DNA of 64,000 bases from Epiperipatus broadwayi (taxonomy: Eukaryota; Onychophora; Udeonychophora; Euonychophora; Peripatidae): the NCBI GenBank assembly GCA_028023455.1, contig JAQFVV010012405.1:5045334-5109333 (forward strand), written 5' to 3'. The notes below the pieces were generated by a model. It made no database searches. It saw nothing but the letters and a program-made list of their open reading frames with translations, and had not been told where the DNA came from. The translations under genes were made by a program, and so were the position numbers. Shown here piece after piece: positions 35,296 through 46,339 of this stretch (position 1 is the first letter of the stretch; each line of letters begins with the position of its first letter).

Positions 35296-36270
35296 AGACT
35301 GTATAGAAGTAAACTATATTGATGTCTGGAAGCAGGAAATGATAAAAAGTGCTGAAGTGAAAAAATGGACTGAAAAAGATCCAGGATACAAGTGTTTGAA
35401 GGATTGGATTCAATGGGGATGGCCGAAATGCCAACCAGATAATGTGAACAGAGCCATATGGAATGTGTGGGAAAACCTATCTATGTGTAAGGGTTGCATC
35501 CTTATGATGGATCGAGTACTAATACCCCCAGAATTTAGGAAACAAACACTGGACCTGCTCCACCAAGGGCACCCAGACATAGTGAGGATAAAAGACTTGG
35601 CCCATTTATATGTGTGGTGGCCAAGTATGAACCAGGAAATAGAGATAACAGTGAAGAATTGTGTCTGGTGCCAGACTTTTGCTGATTTGCCCCCAAAGAC
35701 ATTTGACTCATGGGCAAAAGCAACATCACCCTGGCAATGCCTACACATTGATCTTGCCGGACCTTTTAACGGATATATCTTCTTGGGTTAATCAATTCAT
35801 ATTACCAGCACAGAATGTGGGTTAATCAATTCATATTACCAGCACAGAATGTACCATTGGAGCCCTGAAAGAAGTTTTTGAAGGACAAGGATCTCCAGAA
35901 ATGATGGTAACAGTCAATGGGACTGGATTTACATCACAGGAATTCACAGACTTCTTAACTGATAAAGGAATAAGACATGTTCTTACAGCACCATACCATC
36001 CAGAATCTAATGGTTTGGAAGAGAAGGCTATGCAACATTTGAAGATGACCCTGAATAAAATGTCAACATGCATGAAGCACTGGTGGATGCAATGTTTCAC
36101 CAGCATTTCACACCATGCATTGCCATGATGAAAACAGCAGAACTGCTGTTAAGTAGAAAGTGCCATACTCACATAATGAAGATATTTCTGGACAGAGAAG
36201 AGACTGAATACAGAAGTGAAAATGTGGCTGAGTTCAGAATAGATGAATTAGGGTGGAGCCAAGCATTTTG
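35249..36270 (+). pseudogene. Gypsy integrase, disrupted by a 34-bp tandem duplication
   Basis: The frame 35249-35791 overlaps the RNase H frame and contains the HHCC zinc domain (LLHQGHPDI ... YVWWPSMNQE ... CVWCQTF) and the first catalytic Asp (LHIDLAGPF). At 35785-35852 a 34-bp unit is present twice and breaks the frame. The core resumes in 35901-36128: the second catalytic position reads VTVNGTGFTS where the family has D-N-G, so Asp is replaced by Val; the Glu region is recognisable (YHPESNGLEEKAM). The frame 36068-36271 gives a C-terminal remnant. Integrase inserts the DNA copy into the host genome; this one cannot function. Confidence 0.88.
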
Positions 36271-36271
36271 A

Positions 36272-36716
36272 AAAGAGTGTGGCTGCCTGCTGTTGTGGTA
36301 GAGATTCCATCTAGATATATTTGCATTGTCATACTTGAAAATGGGAAAAGTGAAAAAACATATAAATCATCTGAAAAGTTGACAGAGTGATGTATTGGAT
36401 GTGGACAGCTTTCAAAGTCCAGACCAAAGTGAGGGAGATCCTATATAGAGCAGAAGAGTCTGCTGACAGAAGTTTGGAGGAGCTGGAGGAACTAATGCCT
36501 AGAAAAAACTTGGGGAGATACAAAAAACGATGATGGAGACAATGGTGCAAGAAGAGGATCAAGCTCAGAAACCAAGCCCTAGTGACAACATGGAAGGTGA
36601 TAAGGAAAATACCAATCTACCTCATACAAGACCCATCAGAGATAAACGCCCTCCGACCAAACTGCAAGACTATTTTTTATAACCAATAGGACCATTTTCT
36701 AGAGTGGGTGAAGGTA
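36272..36716 (+). other. Gypsy 3' internal region and polypurine stretch
   Basis: Between integrase and the 3' LTR lie ~445 bp without a motif-bearing frame; no env-like gene is seen. The purine-rich GAGTGGGTGAAGGTA directly before the LTR (about 36702-36716) is the likely polypurine tract. Confidence 0.6.
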
Positions 36717-37251
36717 TGGACTGTCTGCGATAAAGTGTAAAGATCGATAATGTGATTTTAGGATATTGGTACTCTAGAAAATAACTATAGTGAAAAAACC
36801 CGGATATAGACAGGAAAAAGGTATGATGGGAAGGTAGAGTAGTAGTAAAAAAGATAGCTGAATGTCAAACTATAAAATGAACTAAGTGGTTATAATTTTT
36901 CTAAGTAATAGATATTTAGAGACTGTGAGATAGGAGAGAAGCATTAGTTTAAAGCCAGGAATAGCTACTAGGATGTGATAGAACCTGAAGTTTATGTACA
37001 GTATAAAGTCTTAGGAATAAGTGACATTTGTATCTCGGAATGACACTGGTAATAATTAAGCAGAGAATGTTTTAACATATTGTATATAATTATTGTGTTT
37101 AAGATTTTGTAAATAAAACAATTAAACTAATCATATAAAGGACTATTTAATTGTGTGAAACTTATGGAAATGCACATACAGCAGGTAAACAAAGAATTTG
37201 AAATATAGCTTGACAAAATCTATAGAAAGTTCGTAACCCCTGTATACAGTA
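36717..37251 (+). repeat. 3' LTR of the Gypsy element
   Basis: 535 bp starting TGGACTGTCTGCGATAAAGT, ending CTGTATACAGTA (canonical CA end mutated to TA), followed by the CTGAC duplication. Most differences from the 5' LTR that I noted are transitions. Confidence 0.95.
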
Positions 37252-37259
37252 CTGACATT

Positions 37260-38435
37260 CCAAGAAATTCAAAAGTAGCAGTCTAAATCCAGATCTCTCA
37301 GTGAATCCAGAGCCATGCAGATTTTTTAACTTTATGACTTGTCTCTTTAAAAAATATCTCTATCTATCTACTGTTCAATTAAATGTTTCTTTACTTTCGA
37401 AAATAACTTTGTTTACTATGAATGGTTATATCAATCTTAAACCATATAAATTTATTAACTTCAAGTACTGACCTATATTTAGAAAACAAAAAAAAAACTA
37501 ACATTATTTTGTTTGATATCATTACCACATTTATTATAAATATTTCTATTACAAATTCCTGAATTGATTGTTTTGATTATAGAAAGCTGACCAAGATTAT
37601 TTGAAATAGCCCATTTTTAGACTAATGTTTTTTGATCTTTCCACATTATGGGAAAGGGTCATCATAATGATAAAGTATCCCAAATGTAATCATTTTCCAA
37701 ATGAAAATTTTGTCTTAAATTTTAGTTCCAAAGCAATTTATTATTAACTGCACAGTATTGTTTTATTTAAGATCACAACAACAATTTTTAGATTGTAAAT
37801 CTATCACCATTATTTTCTTCTTAACATTATGAACTTTGCATATTTACTTACACATACTTACTTCTTAAAGAAAGAGATTGTAGGTAGACTTATACATAAT
37901 ACTATTGCACAGAAATGAAATGAAAGTGCATTTAATTAGTAATATAAAAAAAAAATAAAGAAAATGAAGAGTACAGAAAAAAAATTATTGTATTTAAAAA
38001 ATGTGTCAAGCCTCTAATTGACCAACGTATTACCGCAAGGAAGCAGGAGATACTTTTGGTAAAGCATTGTTTAGTTATTAGTTGCAGTTAAACTCATAGG
38101 AAAATAATTTCACTATCCAACATCTGTGACTAAGTTAATCAATATTATAGATAAAGGTAAAACCTGTCTAAAATTTAAAATATACAGGTATTAAGTTTAA
38201 AAAAATGCATTTTATCTATTTCACCTCTATAGCCCGTATTTATACATTTAAAGCTGAAATTGAATTCAAAATATTAAATAATATTTTAAACTTACGATTG
38301 CTGATAAATAAATCGTTGAGAAGAAATGTTTAAATTAAATGTAGTTTAAATGAACATAGACACAGGTATATATTAGTTAATGGAATAGACCTTATAAATC
38401 ACCTTATATGGAAATGAATTCCTAAGACACTAATT
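37260..38435. other. AT-rich DNA, nothing recognised
   Basis: No coding motif or repeat family was identified. Confidence 0.4.
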
Positions 38436-38439
38436 ATTG

Positions 38440-38975
38440 TATAGATTAGACAACTTCCACATTTCTCCATTCTTTTTTATTTTATAAATAATTTCATATA
38501 AATAAATATACAATAAAAGACAAATAACCCCCAAGATGCATTTCATGCTAAACCAGTCAGCACTCATCAATTGGCCAGGTCATCATCTCTCATGTATATA
38601 TTTATTACATGAGGAGTATTTACGTAGAACAAATTGTCTCATTTTCATTTTCAAGCATCAATTTACTCCCCTCCCTTACATTATCAACTTTTTGATAAAC
38701 ACGTAATGATTATTACTAATCATTTATTAAACTAGAGATTTTATCTAGCACAGATATAAACTTTAATCCAAGTTAAAGATTAATATATCTGATTTTTAGC
38801 ACACGCACATGGTTATTTACATTTCTCTTTCTCCCATGCATATATTTTTTATAGATTAGACAACTTCCATATTTCTCCATTATTTTTTATTTCATATAAA
38901 TAAAGGTACAATAAAAGACAAATAACTCCCAAGATGCATTTCATGCTGAACCAGCATTCATCAGTTGTATAGATC
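38440..38975. repeat. Two direct copies of a dispersed repeat related to S1
   Basis: TAGATTAGACAACTTCCA, ATTTCTCCATT, TACAATAAAAGACAAATAAC and AAGATGCATTTCATGCT occur in order at 38441-38560 and 38851-38950. Both are followed by S1-like CCAGCACTCATCA-type sequence. Related words occur at 50385-50450. Confidence 0.7.
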
Positions 38976-38979
38976 TAAA

Positions 38980-41600
38980 ACGTTACAGATATGGAAATAA
39001 ATTCCTAAGATTTATTAACAATTGTAGACCTTAAAAACTTTCTGTATATGGAAATAAATTTGTAAGAGAGTAATTAATTATATAATTAAAAAGCTAAGAG
39101 GAATTTTGTTGTATGATAACAAACTCTAAATAATATGAACTGATTAAAGCCAAAGAATGTATTCCAGAAAAGATAAGAGAAACAAAAAAAAATGATTAAA
39201 AAAGCTAGAGAAAAAAACTGCTTGCTTTTTCTGCAGTAGCTGCTACTGTTAGTGTGTCCACTAGTTGAAGAGCAGTGAATATTATCAGAGGATTTCAGTC
39301 CTAAGACCTCAGCTCCTGTAGGTCACTAAGTCAACTGGTACTTTTAACAGACCGTCTAGGTCTTATTGTTATTCCAAATGCCTTAAGCAGCTCTTAGAGG
39401 ATGTGTTATAAAGCCTGTAGATGGTAGTGGCAGTAAAGTTAATTAATAGCTTTTTCTTAATTGTATAAACAGTATTCGCTATTCAGTAATTAACCAATGA
39501 ATTAAGCTGGCTCAAATGCAGACTTTATATTAGTGTTAAAGATCAGTATAGTAATTCTTTTTTCACATTTTAATAAATTTTTAATGCTAAATAAATGTGC
39601 TGTTATTCTGTAGAGTTTTATTGTATATTTGTTTCTGGTTGTCCAGTCATAAGTGTGGGCACAGCAAATTATTGGCACAATAGCAGATAAGTTAAAAAAC
39701 CAAATTATCGGCAGTTGCTATTGTTCAAATCTAGGAAAATCGGAAAGAGTTTAAGCCATTCGTAAGCTTCTGGCATTTTGGTTTATGAACTTAGGAAGAG
39801 AAAGTACAGAATTATAGTAATTAAAGTTAGTAGTAATGCTAATTGTTAAATAATCCATCATGAGTGCTTTTGGGCAAAATAGTATACCTGAATTCAAGGT
39901 TAGCAATATGTCTGAATGTCCATTGCATATTATGCAGCTACAAAACTTCTTTACCTTGAATGACATTAAAGTAGCTGCACTCATGTGTTTTGTGGGTATT
40001 AAGTAATAGAAGTCATAAATAGATTATGTGACTTACCTATTTTAGAAAATATAAAGCATGAGAATATTGTGAACAAATTAAGCGATCATTTCATTCCCCT
40101 TTCAAATTTTCCAGTTTCTCTACACTTCTCAATGTCCTTACATCCCAAGTACCAACTGTCAATGTGTTTAAATGGACTATCTTTATGAATATTTTTCAGA
40201 CTTTACAACCTGAATTGCTTAATGCCTACTTCTTTTAGAAAAGACGTAAAATCCTTTTTTTAGCTAAAATCTCAACGCCAATGTAAATCAATGTTAAGAA
40301 CATACTCATAATGAAAAACAATTTTTTCCAATGATAATCTTCATTACAGCCATAATACACTAGCCATTTCGCATAAAATGATTATCTATTTACTATTTCC
40401 CCCTCAATATTATCAACTGTACTGACCTATTTCTAAATGGAAAGAATACTATAACTGATTCAGCAGGTTGTTGACTGATGATGTCACCACTTCCTGTTAT
40501 ACTTTGATCATCATAGGAATTGAGGCAACATGTCACTAGTCTATTCACTATTTCCTGTTAGCAAATGTTGTTCCATTATATTTGCATTTACTTAGTTTAT
40601 TTACAGTTAGCTTTCATATCTGAATGTTATCACTCTACCCTGATGACATTCTGGGTAGCATGGGTCACATACCCTGAAATCTAATCCCACCAAGAAGGTT
40701 AGAACACTGCTTATTGATGCACAGATATACGTAAGTATTTAACTAAAGCAAGTGCTTGCCATTTATAATAGCATCAGCCTCATAAGTTTCTGTATCATTC
40801 TCAGATGAATAAAAATTCACCTCAGCCAATCAAATTGAACTTTTGTATTCTATTTACTACTTAGATGTTTAAAAGTCACAAGATGTCCTAAGCAAATAAC
40901 AACATGCAATATTAGAATACAATATATTCTTTAATTTTATGAAAATCATTTTTTTGAGGGTTATGACTATTTTAATTTTATAAAAGTATAACTTGTTAAA
41001 GAAACCTATTTCTGACAATGTTGTACACATTTTTCTAGAAGTGACATATTTTAGTTTAAAAAATGACAGAACAACCAACATGAAACTAAATGTTTTTGAC
41101 TTAGAGCTCAGCTTGCCAATTCTTAAACATAAATATCACATGACCTTAATAGGTTATATTAAATTATTTTTATCAACTCCACTTATACACTTTAATGAAA
41201 TCTTTTTAAATATAATTCCTTTTTATATGGCTTAAAGTTTTGATTGTCCTGCAATCTTCCTTAGCAAAATAAAAAAAAGGAAGTATATAAAAAAAGATTG
41301 CATTAAAGGTATAAGAGAAAATGATAAAATTTTTTAACTATATATGAAAAGAAATGCAAAAAAATAAAGGAGAAGATATAAAAATAATAACCTTAAGAGA
41401 TTAACAGTCCTATTTGTTTTAAATATTTTCTATTATTTGTTAAATGTACTTTTATAACCCACCATTTATATACTTCCATCCCAGAATTTTCATTTAAAAA
41501 AGGTTATTTTCACAAATTTTCAGTATTTGGAACTGTCAACAAAATAAAAATAAATAACATAAAATAAGTGTATAAAAATATTGCAGAAATATATAGTGAT
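38980..41600. other. AT-rich DNA without recognisable genes
   Basis: The 60-80 codon frames at 39751 (minus), 40869 (minus) and 40993 (plus) carry no motif. About 39225-39430 is less AT-rich but without a convincing frame. Confidence 0.4.
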
Positions 41601-41617
41601 ATATATAATCTATAAGT

Positions 41618-41751
41618 GTTAAATCAATTTAAAGTAAAATCATATAAATTAAGTGAAGTCTGTTTACAAATTTAGTTTTTAAATGTTAAATCAATTTAAA
41701 GTAAAATCATACAAATTAAGTGAAGTCTGTTTACAAATTTAGTTTTGGTAA
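41618..41751. repeat. Tandem duplication, period 67 bp
   Basis: GTTAAATCAATTTAAAGTAA begins units at 41618 and 41685; both contain AAATTAAGTGAAGTCTGTTT and TTACAAATTTAGTTTT. Very few differences. Confidence 0.9.
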
Positions 41752-41829
41752 GCACTTTTTTTTTAAAAAAAAAATCCAATCAAAAGCAAAATTATCAAAA
41801 CATTTATTTAAAAAGATGTTTCTATATTT

Positions 41830-42277
41830 TAAGTCAGTTAATTATTTATTATATACATATATAATTATGCACTCATGATAAATGTAATATATACATAAAG
41901 ACTATTCATATTAACTTATTGCAAAAAATATCATATATATCAACTATAAGTGTCAAGCTGATTTAAAGTACAATATAATTTTATATTTATTTACTGTGTT
42001 AATATTAAAAAGGTAAAAATAAGCTACATTTTTTATATTAAATACTTTTATTTACTGTACTAAAAAGCAAAAATTTAATTGATTCATCAACAACAATTGG
42101 GGATTTTAGATCCAGAAATTATTTTAAGTCAATCCTTATTTTTCATAACAAAAGATTGAATTAATTAATTTCTGGATACCCATTATTTTATTTCAAATTA
42201 AATTTAAAAACTTCAATTGTGGTTGGAAAAAAAATTATTATTTTTTGCTTTTCAATGGTAAATAAAAGCATTTATTA
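41830..42277 (-). mobile_element. Palindromic MITE-like element PM, copy 1
   Basis: A ~240-bp imperfect palindrome (42036-42277) has ends TATTAAATACTTTTATTTAC and AATAAAAGCATTTATTA and an inner pair CCAGAAATTATTTTAAGTC / TTAATTAATTTCTGG. The flank 41830-42035 matches the opposite-side flank of copy 2 at 48788-49030 when inverted (for example ACACTTATAGTTGAT), so the full unit is longer than the palindrome. No coding. Confidence 0.65.
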
Positions 42278-42589
42278 AAAAAATATGTTTATTAAAATAA
42301 ATAAAATAAATTGAAACCAGATATAATTTTTTTTTCCATAAATGTCTTTATATTGAATGAAAAAAAACTGTAGCTTCTAGAAATATTTAAAAAAAAATTT
42401 AAACTATAAAAATAATTGAATTGTTATTGTTCAAGAAGTCAGATGAATTAAAAAATATTAGTTGATCAAAATGATCAATAAGCAACATGGGTGAATGGTA
42501 CATGATTAAACAGTTACAGCTTAATTATAATACGATATATTCTTTAATTTATATGGCAACATTTTTTGAGAATGAATATATCAGGATTA

Positions 42590-42870
42590 ACAAGGAGGCA
42601 TTGAACTTAATACAAACAGATATTGCTGACATTATTGAGAAAATTAAAAGGCTAAAATATAGTTGAGCTGGACATATTTCTAAAAAAGATAATAATAAAT
42701 GGGCAACTGAATTCCTAAACTGAGCATGGGAAAAATTTAAGCTTTATATAAAGATGAAAATTAGATGAATAATTAAGAAAATATTCTGGAATGATATGGA
42801 GAGATGAATAAAGGGGAAAACCTGAAAAAACTCAAGTGAGCCCACATTCCAGTGGAATAGTAAACATTTA
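42590..42870 (+). pseudogene. LINE ORF2 C-terminal relic with repeated TGA codons
   Basis: The plus-strand frame reads IEKIKRLKYS, stop, AGHISKKDNNKWATEFLN, stop, AWEKFKLYIKMKIR, stop, IIKKIFWNDMER, stop. This follows the common LINE C-terminal pattern R-x-L-x-W-x-G-H-V-x-R ... R-W ... W ... R-P-x-x-R-W-x-D-D-x. All four stops are TGA and three or four fall where the pattern has Trp, so a run of TGG to TGA changes seems to have killed the frame. The parent LINE clade is not determined. Confidence 0.5.
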
Positions 42871-43309
42871 AATTATGATCATCATGTTAGTGATAAATTC
42901 TTTAAGAATGTTAAGAAGATTATTTTTTTAAAAAAAAATAAATGCAATATTTAATATACTTATCATTTACTAATATTTATCTATATTTTGTAGATCGTGT
43001 GACATTCTAGAATCAAAATGGTAGACAAAAAAAACAATACATAAATTGAAGATTTAGTTAGGTTTTCTTTTAAACTTTGAAGCTAGTTAATCTTATCACT
43101 GGCCTAGAGATTCAGGGTTACCATCTATTAATTAGACTGTTTGTCTGAAGGCTTGTGATAGCATTTTATTTGTAAACATATTCTGGATTGTTTCTGTCTT
43201 CAAACAAACTATTATGTTTTTAGAAAAAAATGTTAAGTTTGTTTATACTTTTTCGAATATATCCACTTTTCAATTCAGACAGTTAATGAGAAACATTGTT
43301 TTGATTGGT

Positions 43310-43415
43310 ATTTTATTCTCTTTTTCAGATATTGCCAGTGACCAGTGATAGTGCCAATATGGGCATTAAGCCAATAGTGAATATTGAGTTTAAGATTCTA
43401 TAACCTAAAAAATTT
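43310..43415 (-). mobile_element. tRNA-derived SINE S2, partial
   Basis: Plus-strand landmarks GATATTGCCAGTGACCAGTG, CAATATGGGCATTAAGCC and AATATTGAGTTTAAGATTCT correspond to 7790-7870 of the S2 left arm. Confidence 0.55.
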
Positions 43416-43719
43416 AACCCCAATTTTGCAATGAATGACTCTGCTTTAAAATTAGTTTCCATATTTTAATGTTCTTTTTTGCAGTAGTAATTAAAACAGT
43501 AAGAAAGCATTAGAGCTTAAGTACAGTTTGAGAATTTTGGCAGATGTTTTTTTATTATACTAAGAAAAGTTAAATTATTTCACTTTTAAATATTTATTGA
43601 TTAGATACTTGATTATAATAATTTAAATCTATATAACAATAAAAAAATATTTTTTGATATATCCAAACCTAGCGTTAAAAAACCCACGTTTTTCTTTTTC
43701 CTTTATCAGTATAACAGAT

Positions 43720-44065
43720 TTGAACTCAGATTTTCAAGCACTCTACAACTATCCATACCATCTCATACAACTGATACACATGACCACACACATGTAGAAA
43801 AGACAAATAATCATCAATATTCGTATTTCATGCTAAATCAGCACTCATTAGTTAGTCCAGATTATCATCTTCTGCATATATATATATATATATATATATA
43901 TAATCAGTGCTCAGTTTATATTAAGGTAGAAGATCTATACTTTAATGGACAGGCTTCAATCGGAGCAACCTCCAACTTTTCAGCCATCCATATCATTGAA
44001 AATCTTAAGATGAAAACTCAAATCTCATGCCGATGCCAATATTATTGCTAGACTTATGTTGACCT
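43720..44065 (-). mobile_element. Repeat S1, left arm of a large palindrome
   Basis: It shows the S1 order: GAACTCAGATTTTCAAGCAC, ACTGATACACATGACCACA, TTTCATGCTAAATCAGCAC, (TA)n at 43876-43902, CTTTAATGGACAGGCTTCAA, CAGCCATCCATATCATTGAA. Inverted relative to the next copy, from which it is separated by about 40-50 bp. Confidence 0.8.
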
Positions 44066-44104
44066 CAAGTCACTCTGACCCTTCATGGACCTTATCAGCA
44101 TGGG

Positions 44105-44405
44105 ATTTGAGATTTTATCTTCAGATTTTCAATAATATGGATGGTTGAAAAGTTGGAAGTTGAAGTAGACTGAAGCATGTCCATTAAAGTATGAAGATTT
44201 GCTATCTTAATATAAACTGAGCGCTGATTATATATTTATGGGTGGAAGATGATAATCTGGACCAACTGGTGAGTGCTGGTTTAGCATGAAATACCTATAT
44301 TGGTGATTATTTATCTTTTCTACATGTGTGTGGTCACATTTATCAGTTGTATGAGATAGTGTGGATAGTTGAAGGTGGCTTGAAAATCTGAGTTCAAATC
44401 CCTTA
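44105..44405 (+). mobile_element. Repeat S1, right arm of a large palindrome
   Basis: All landmarks of the left arm recur as reverse complements: TTTTCAATAATATGGATGG, ATGTCCATTAAAGTATGAAG, ACTGGTGAGTGCTGGTTTAG, TGTGTGGTCACATTTATCAG and CTGAGTTCAAATCCC, the last being B-box-like. The central (TA)n of the left arm is short here. Confidence 0.8.
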
Positions 44406-44869
44406 TACTTACAATTAAGCCCCCAGGTTTGTGATGAGTGCCTGGTTTTCAAATATTTTCATTTATCAGTAATCAATTTTTTTTTTTTTTTAAAAAAAAA
44501 TTTTATTAGCTAAAAAAAATACATGAATAAAAGTGTCTATATAAACTTGAGTTTTGACTTAAATACTGATGCTAGACATTATTATCTCTTTATACAGGTG
44601 AAGCTGAGGGGTATTTCATTTTCATAGGACAGGTTGATACCAGCCCAGGATTCAGTGTGTAATCTATTGGGTGCCAGAAGTCATCAGTAATCAAATTATA
44701 AACCTTTTTTAACATTTCACTGATAAACTCATTCTTTTTAAAATACTTTCATTAAATCCAGTTTTTTATAATGTTAGGGAAAAAAAAAATTATTTTGTCA
44801 TGAATGTTTTTAAAACTAAAGGCCTCATATTTGAAAAATTAACCTTATGATTTGATCTCAATTCAAAAG

Positions 44870-45025
44870 GTTAAATTCAGTATTCATGAATTCAAAGATT
44901 AGTGGTAAATTTTCCGGCTAACATTATCACTAAGTTACCATGCCAGCAACACCTGAAGAAGAAAATACCTCTAAAAATATGTTCTATCCTAATTTGTGTT
45001 AGTACTAACAGGTATTACTACAATT
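44870..45025 (+). mobile_element. tRNA-derived SINE S2, partial
   Basis: GTATTCATGAATTCAAAGAT, TGCCAGCAACACCTGAAGAA and GTGTTAGTACTAACAG match the S2 plus arm at 7930-8090. It is opposite in orientation to the S2 piece at 43310, so S2 pieces flank the S1 palindrome in mirror order. Confidence 0.55.
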
Positions 45026-45204
45026 AGATTATGTCTTCAAATCTTTCATATAGAAAAGTTCGATATAAAAGATATCATCAGAAGATACCAGATAAACATA
45101 ATAATGGATGTGTGATCTATATTTTCCAAAATAGTATGTATATGTGACAGGATTTTTATTTTTGTTTGTTTTAAAATTTTTTATGAATTTTTTTTTTCTC
45201 CTTT

Positions 45205-45285
45205 TTATATATTTTTAGTTCCTTGAAAAAGACTATAGAAAAAAATAAAGAAATAGTCGAAACGTTGGAAATCTATTTTAATATA
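45205..45285 (+). mobile_element. Penelope-like element 3' end with hammerhead-like hairpin
   Basis: CTTGAAAAAGACTATAG, an A-rich loop and AATAGTCGAAACGTTGGAAA form a stem (GACTAT with ATAGTC) directly followed by GAAAC. This is the arrangement stem II then GAAA of minimal hammerhead ribozymes known in Penelope-like elements. The expected CUGAUGA box is degenerate (CTTGAAAAA), so self-cleavage is doubtful. The copy at 6707-6895 (minus) shares the motif. Confidence 0.5.
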
Positions 45286-45589
45286 TATTTCATTTTGGTG
45301 GCAAAAAAATAAAAAACAAGTTTTTAAAAGATTTGGTGTATGTTATAATTATTTTTTAAAAGTATTTTGACCACTTTTAATAAAGAATCTAAGGTGAAAG
45401 AGTTTATTTTTATTTATTGTGATCTATATAAGGACGTGTTTATAGTTCTTGAATAGATTTGTATGGTCATCGCAAAATTTAAACTCTTGGATATTATCAT
45501 TTGTCTTTCTAATTTTTTTTACGCTCTTGGATTTGTATAATCATTGCAAAACTTATTTCTTGGGTGTTATTGTTTATCTGTCTAATCCC

Positions 45590-45600
45590 CCCCCCCCGCT
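45590..45600. repeat. Poly(C) tract
   Basis: A run of ten or more C at 45588-45598, striking in this AT-rich window. Confidence 0.9.
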
Positions 45601-45739
45601 GTTGGATTTAGAATAGCAGTACTCGTTTGTGGTTGGCTGCTTTTGCTGATAAAGTTGAATGTATTTGGGAAAAAATGTATATACCTATTGGAAAAATATC
45701 ATTTACACAAACATTCATTCTGCCTTATTAGGCAACTCA

Positions 45740-45960
45740 GAAGAAAGACCATGGTGTTTCTTGATCTTAAATTCAGAGGTAAAAAGCCAATAAACTCACC
45801 ACATGTGAGATGGATAGATGAAATAAGAAAGTGTGACGGGGTGATGTGGAAAGAGAAGCTAAAGATCGGAGAAGATGGATTAAACTTGGAGAGACCATCA
45901 TCCTGCAGTAGATTGATAATAATTGATGATGATGATGATTTGGAAAAATATAAATAAAGT
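45740..45960 (+). pseudogene. LINE 3' end relic with (GAT)n tail
   Basis: The frame 45643-45957 includes RGKKPINSPHVRWIDEIRKC, matching the LINE C-terminal pattern G-R-P-x-x-R-W-x-D-D-I. Just after, a second frame reads AKDRRRWIKLGETII, matching A-x-D-R-x-x-W, so one frameshift near 45855 divides them. A (GAT)n run at 45924-45939 and A-rich end follow, as at a LINE 3' end. The sequence differs from the 42590 relic at the base level but shares its pattern. Confidence 0.55.
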
Positions 45961-46024
45961 TTAATTTTTTTTTGTAAAAGTATTTAATAATTCAACTAGG
46001 TGATAAAATAGTACAATATTAACA

Positions 46025-46330
46025 AGGGCTTTGAACGTTCCATCATCAGATTTTCAATGAAATGGAGGATTGAAGAGTTGCGAGTTGGAGTAGTTTGAAG
46101 CCTGTCCATTAAAGTATGAAGATTGGCTATCTTAACATAAAGCTGAGCACTGATTATATATATGTGTGAGGATAGTAATCTAGACCAACTGATGATTGCT
46201 GGTTTAGCATGAAATACGTATATTGGTGATTATTTATCTTTTCAACATGTGTGTGATCAGGTGGGTCAACAATATAGCACTGAGAGTAGTGGGTCGTGTG
46301 AAAGTCTGAGTTCGAATCCCGCATATATTA
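46025..46330 (+). mobile_element. Repeat S1, plus-strand copy
   Basis: TCATCAGATTTTCAATGAAA, GCCTGTCCATTAAAGTATGA, ACTGATGATTGCTGGTTTAG, TTTTCAACATGTGTGTGATC and, at the end, CTGAGTTCGAATCCCGC, the best B box of the family. About 70 bp before it (46258-46325) could be a decayed tRNA-like part, but it lies at the far end of the repeat, not the front. Confidence 0.75.
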
Positions 46331-46339
46331 CATATATAA

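Larger units (their letters stand above)
31940..37251 (+). mobile_element. Gypsy-type LTR retrotransposon, complete structure but inactive
   Basis: 5.3 kb with two LTRs, a 5-bp target duplication CTGAC (31935-31939 and 37252-37256), gag with a CCHC knuckle and pol in the order protease, RT, RNase H, integrase. RT before integrase is the Gypsy/Metaviridae order. By eye the LTRs differ at roughly 30 of ~533 positions, so insertion is old. Multiple stops, frameshifts and lost catalytic residues make it dead; no env-like frame was seen downstream of integrase. Confidence 0.95.

Noticed and set aside
33888-36562. Minus-strand frames across the Gypsy element
   Set aside because: Antisense shadows of pol; no independent motif.
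44228-44452. 74-aa minus-strand frame
   Set aside because: Falls within the S1 repeat, whose other copies do not keep a frame.
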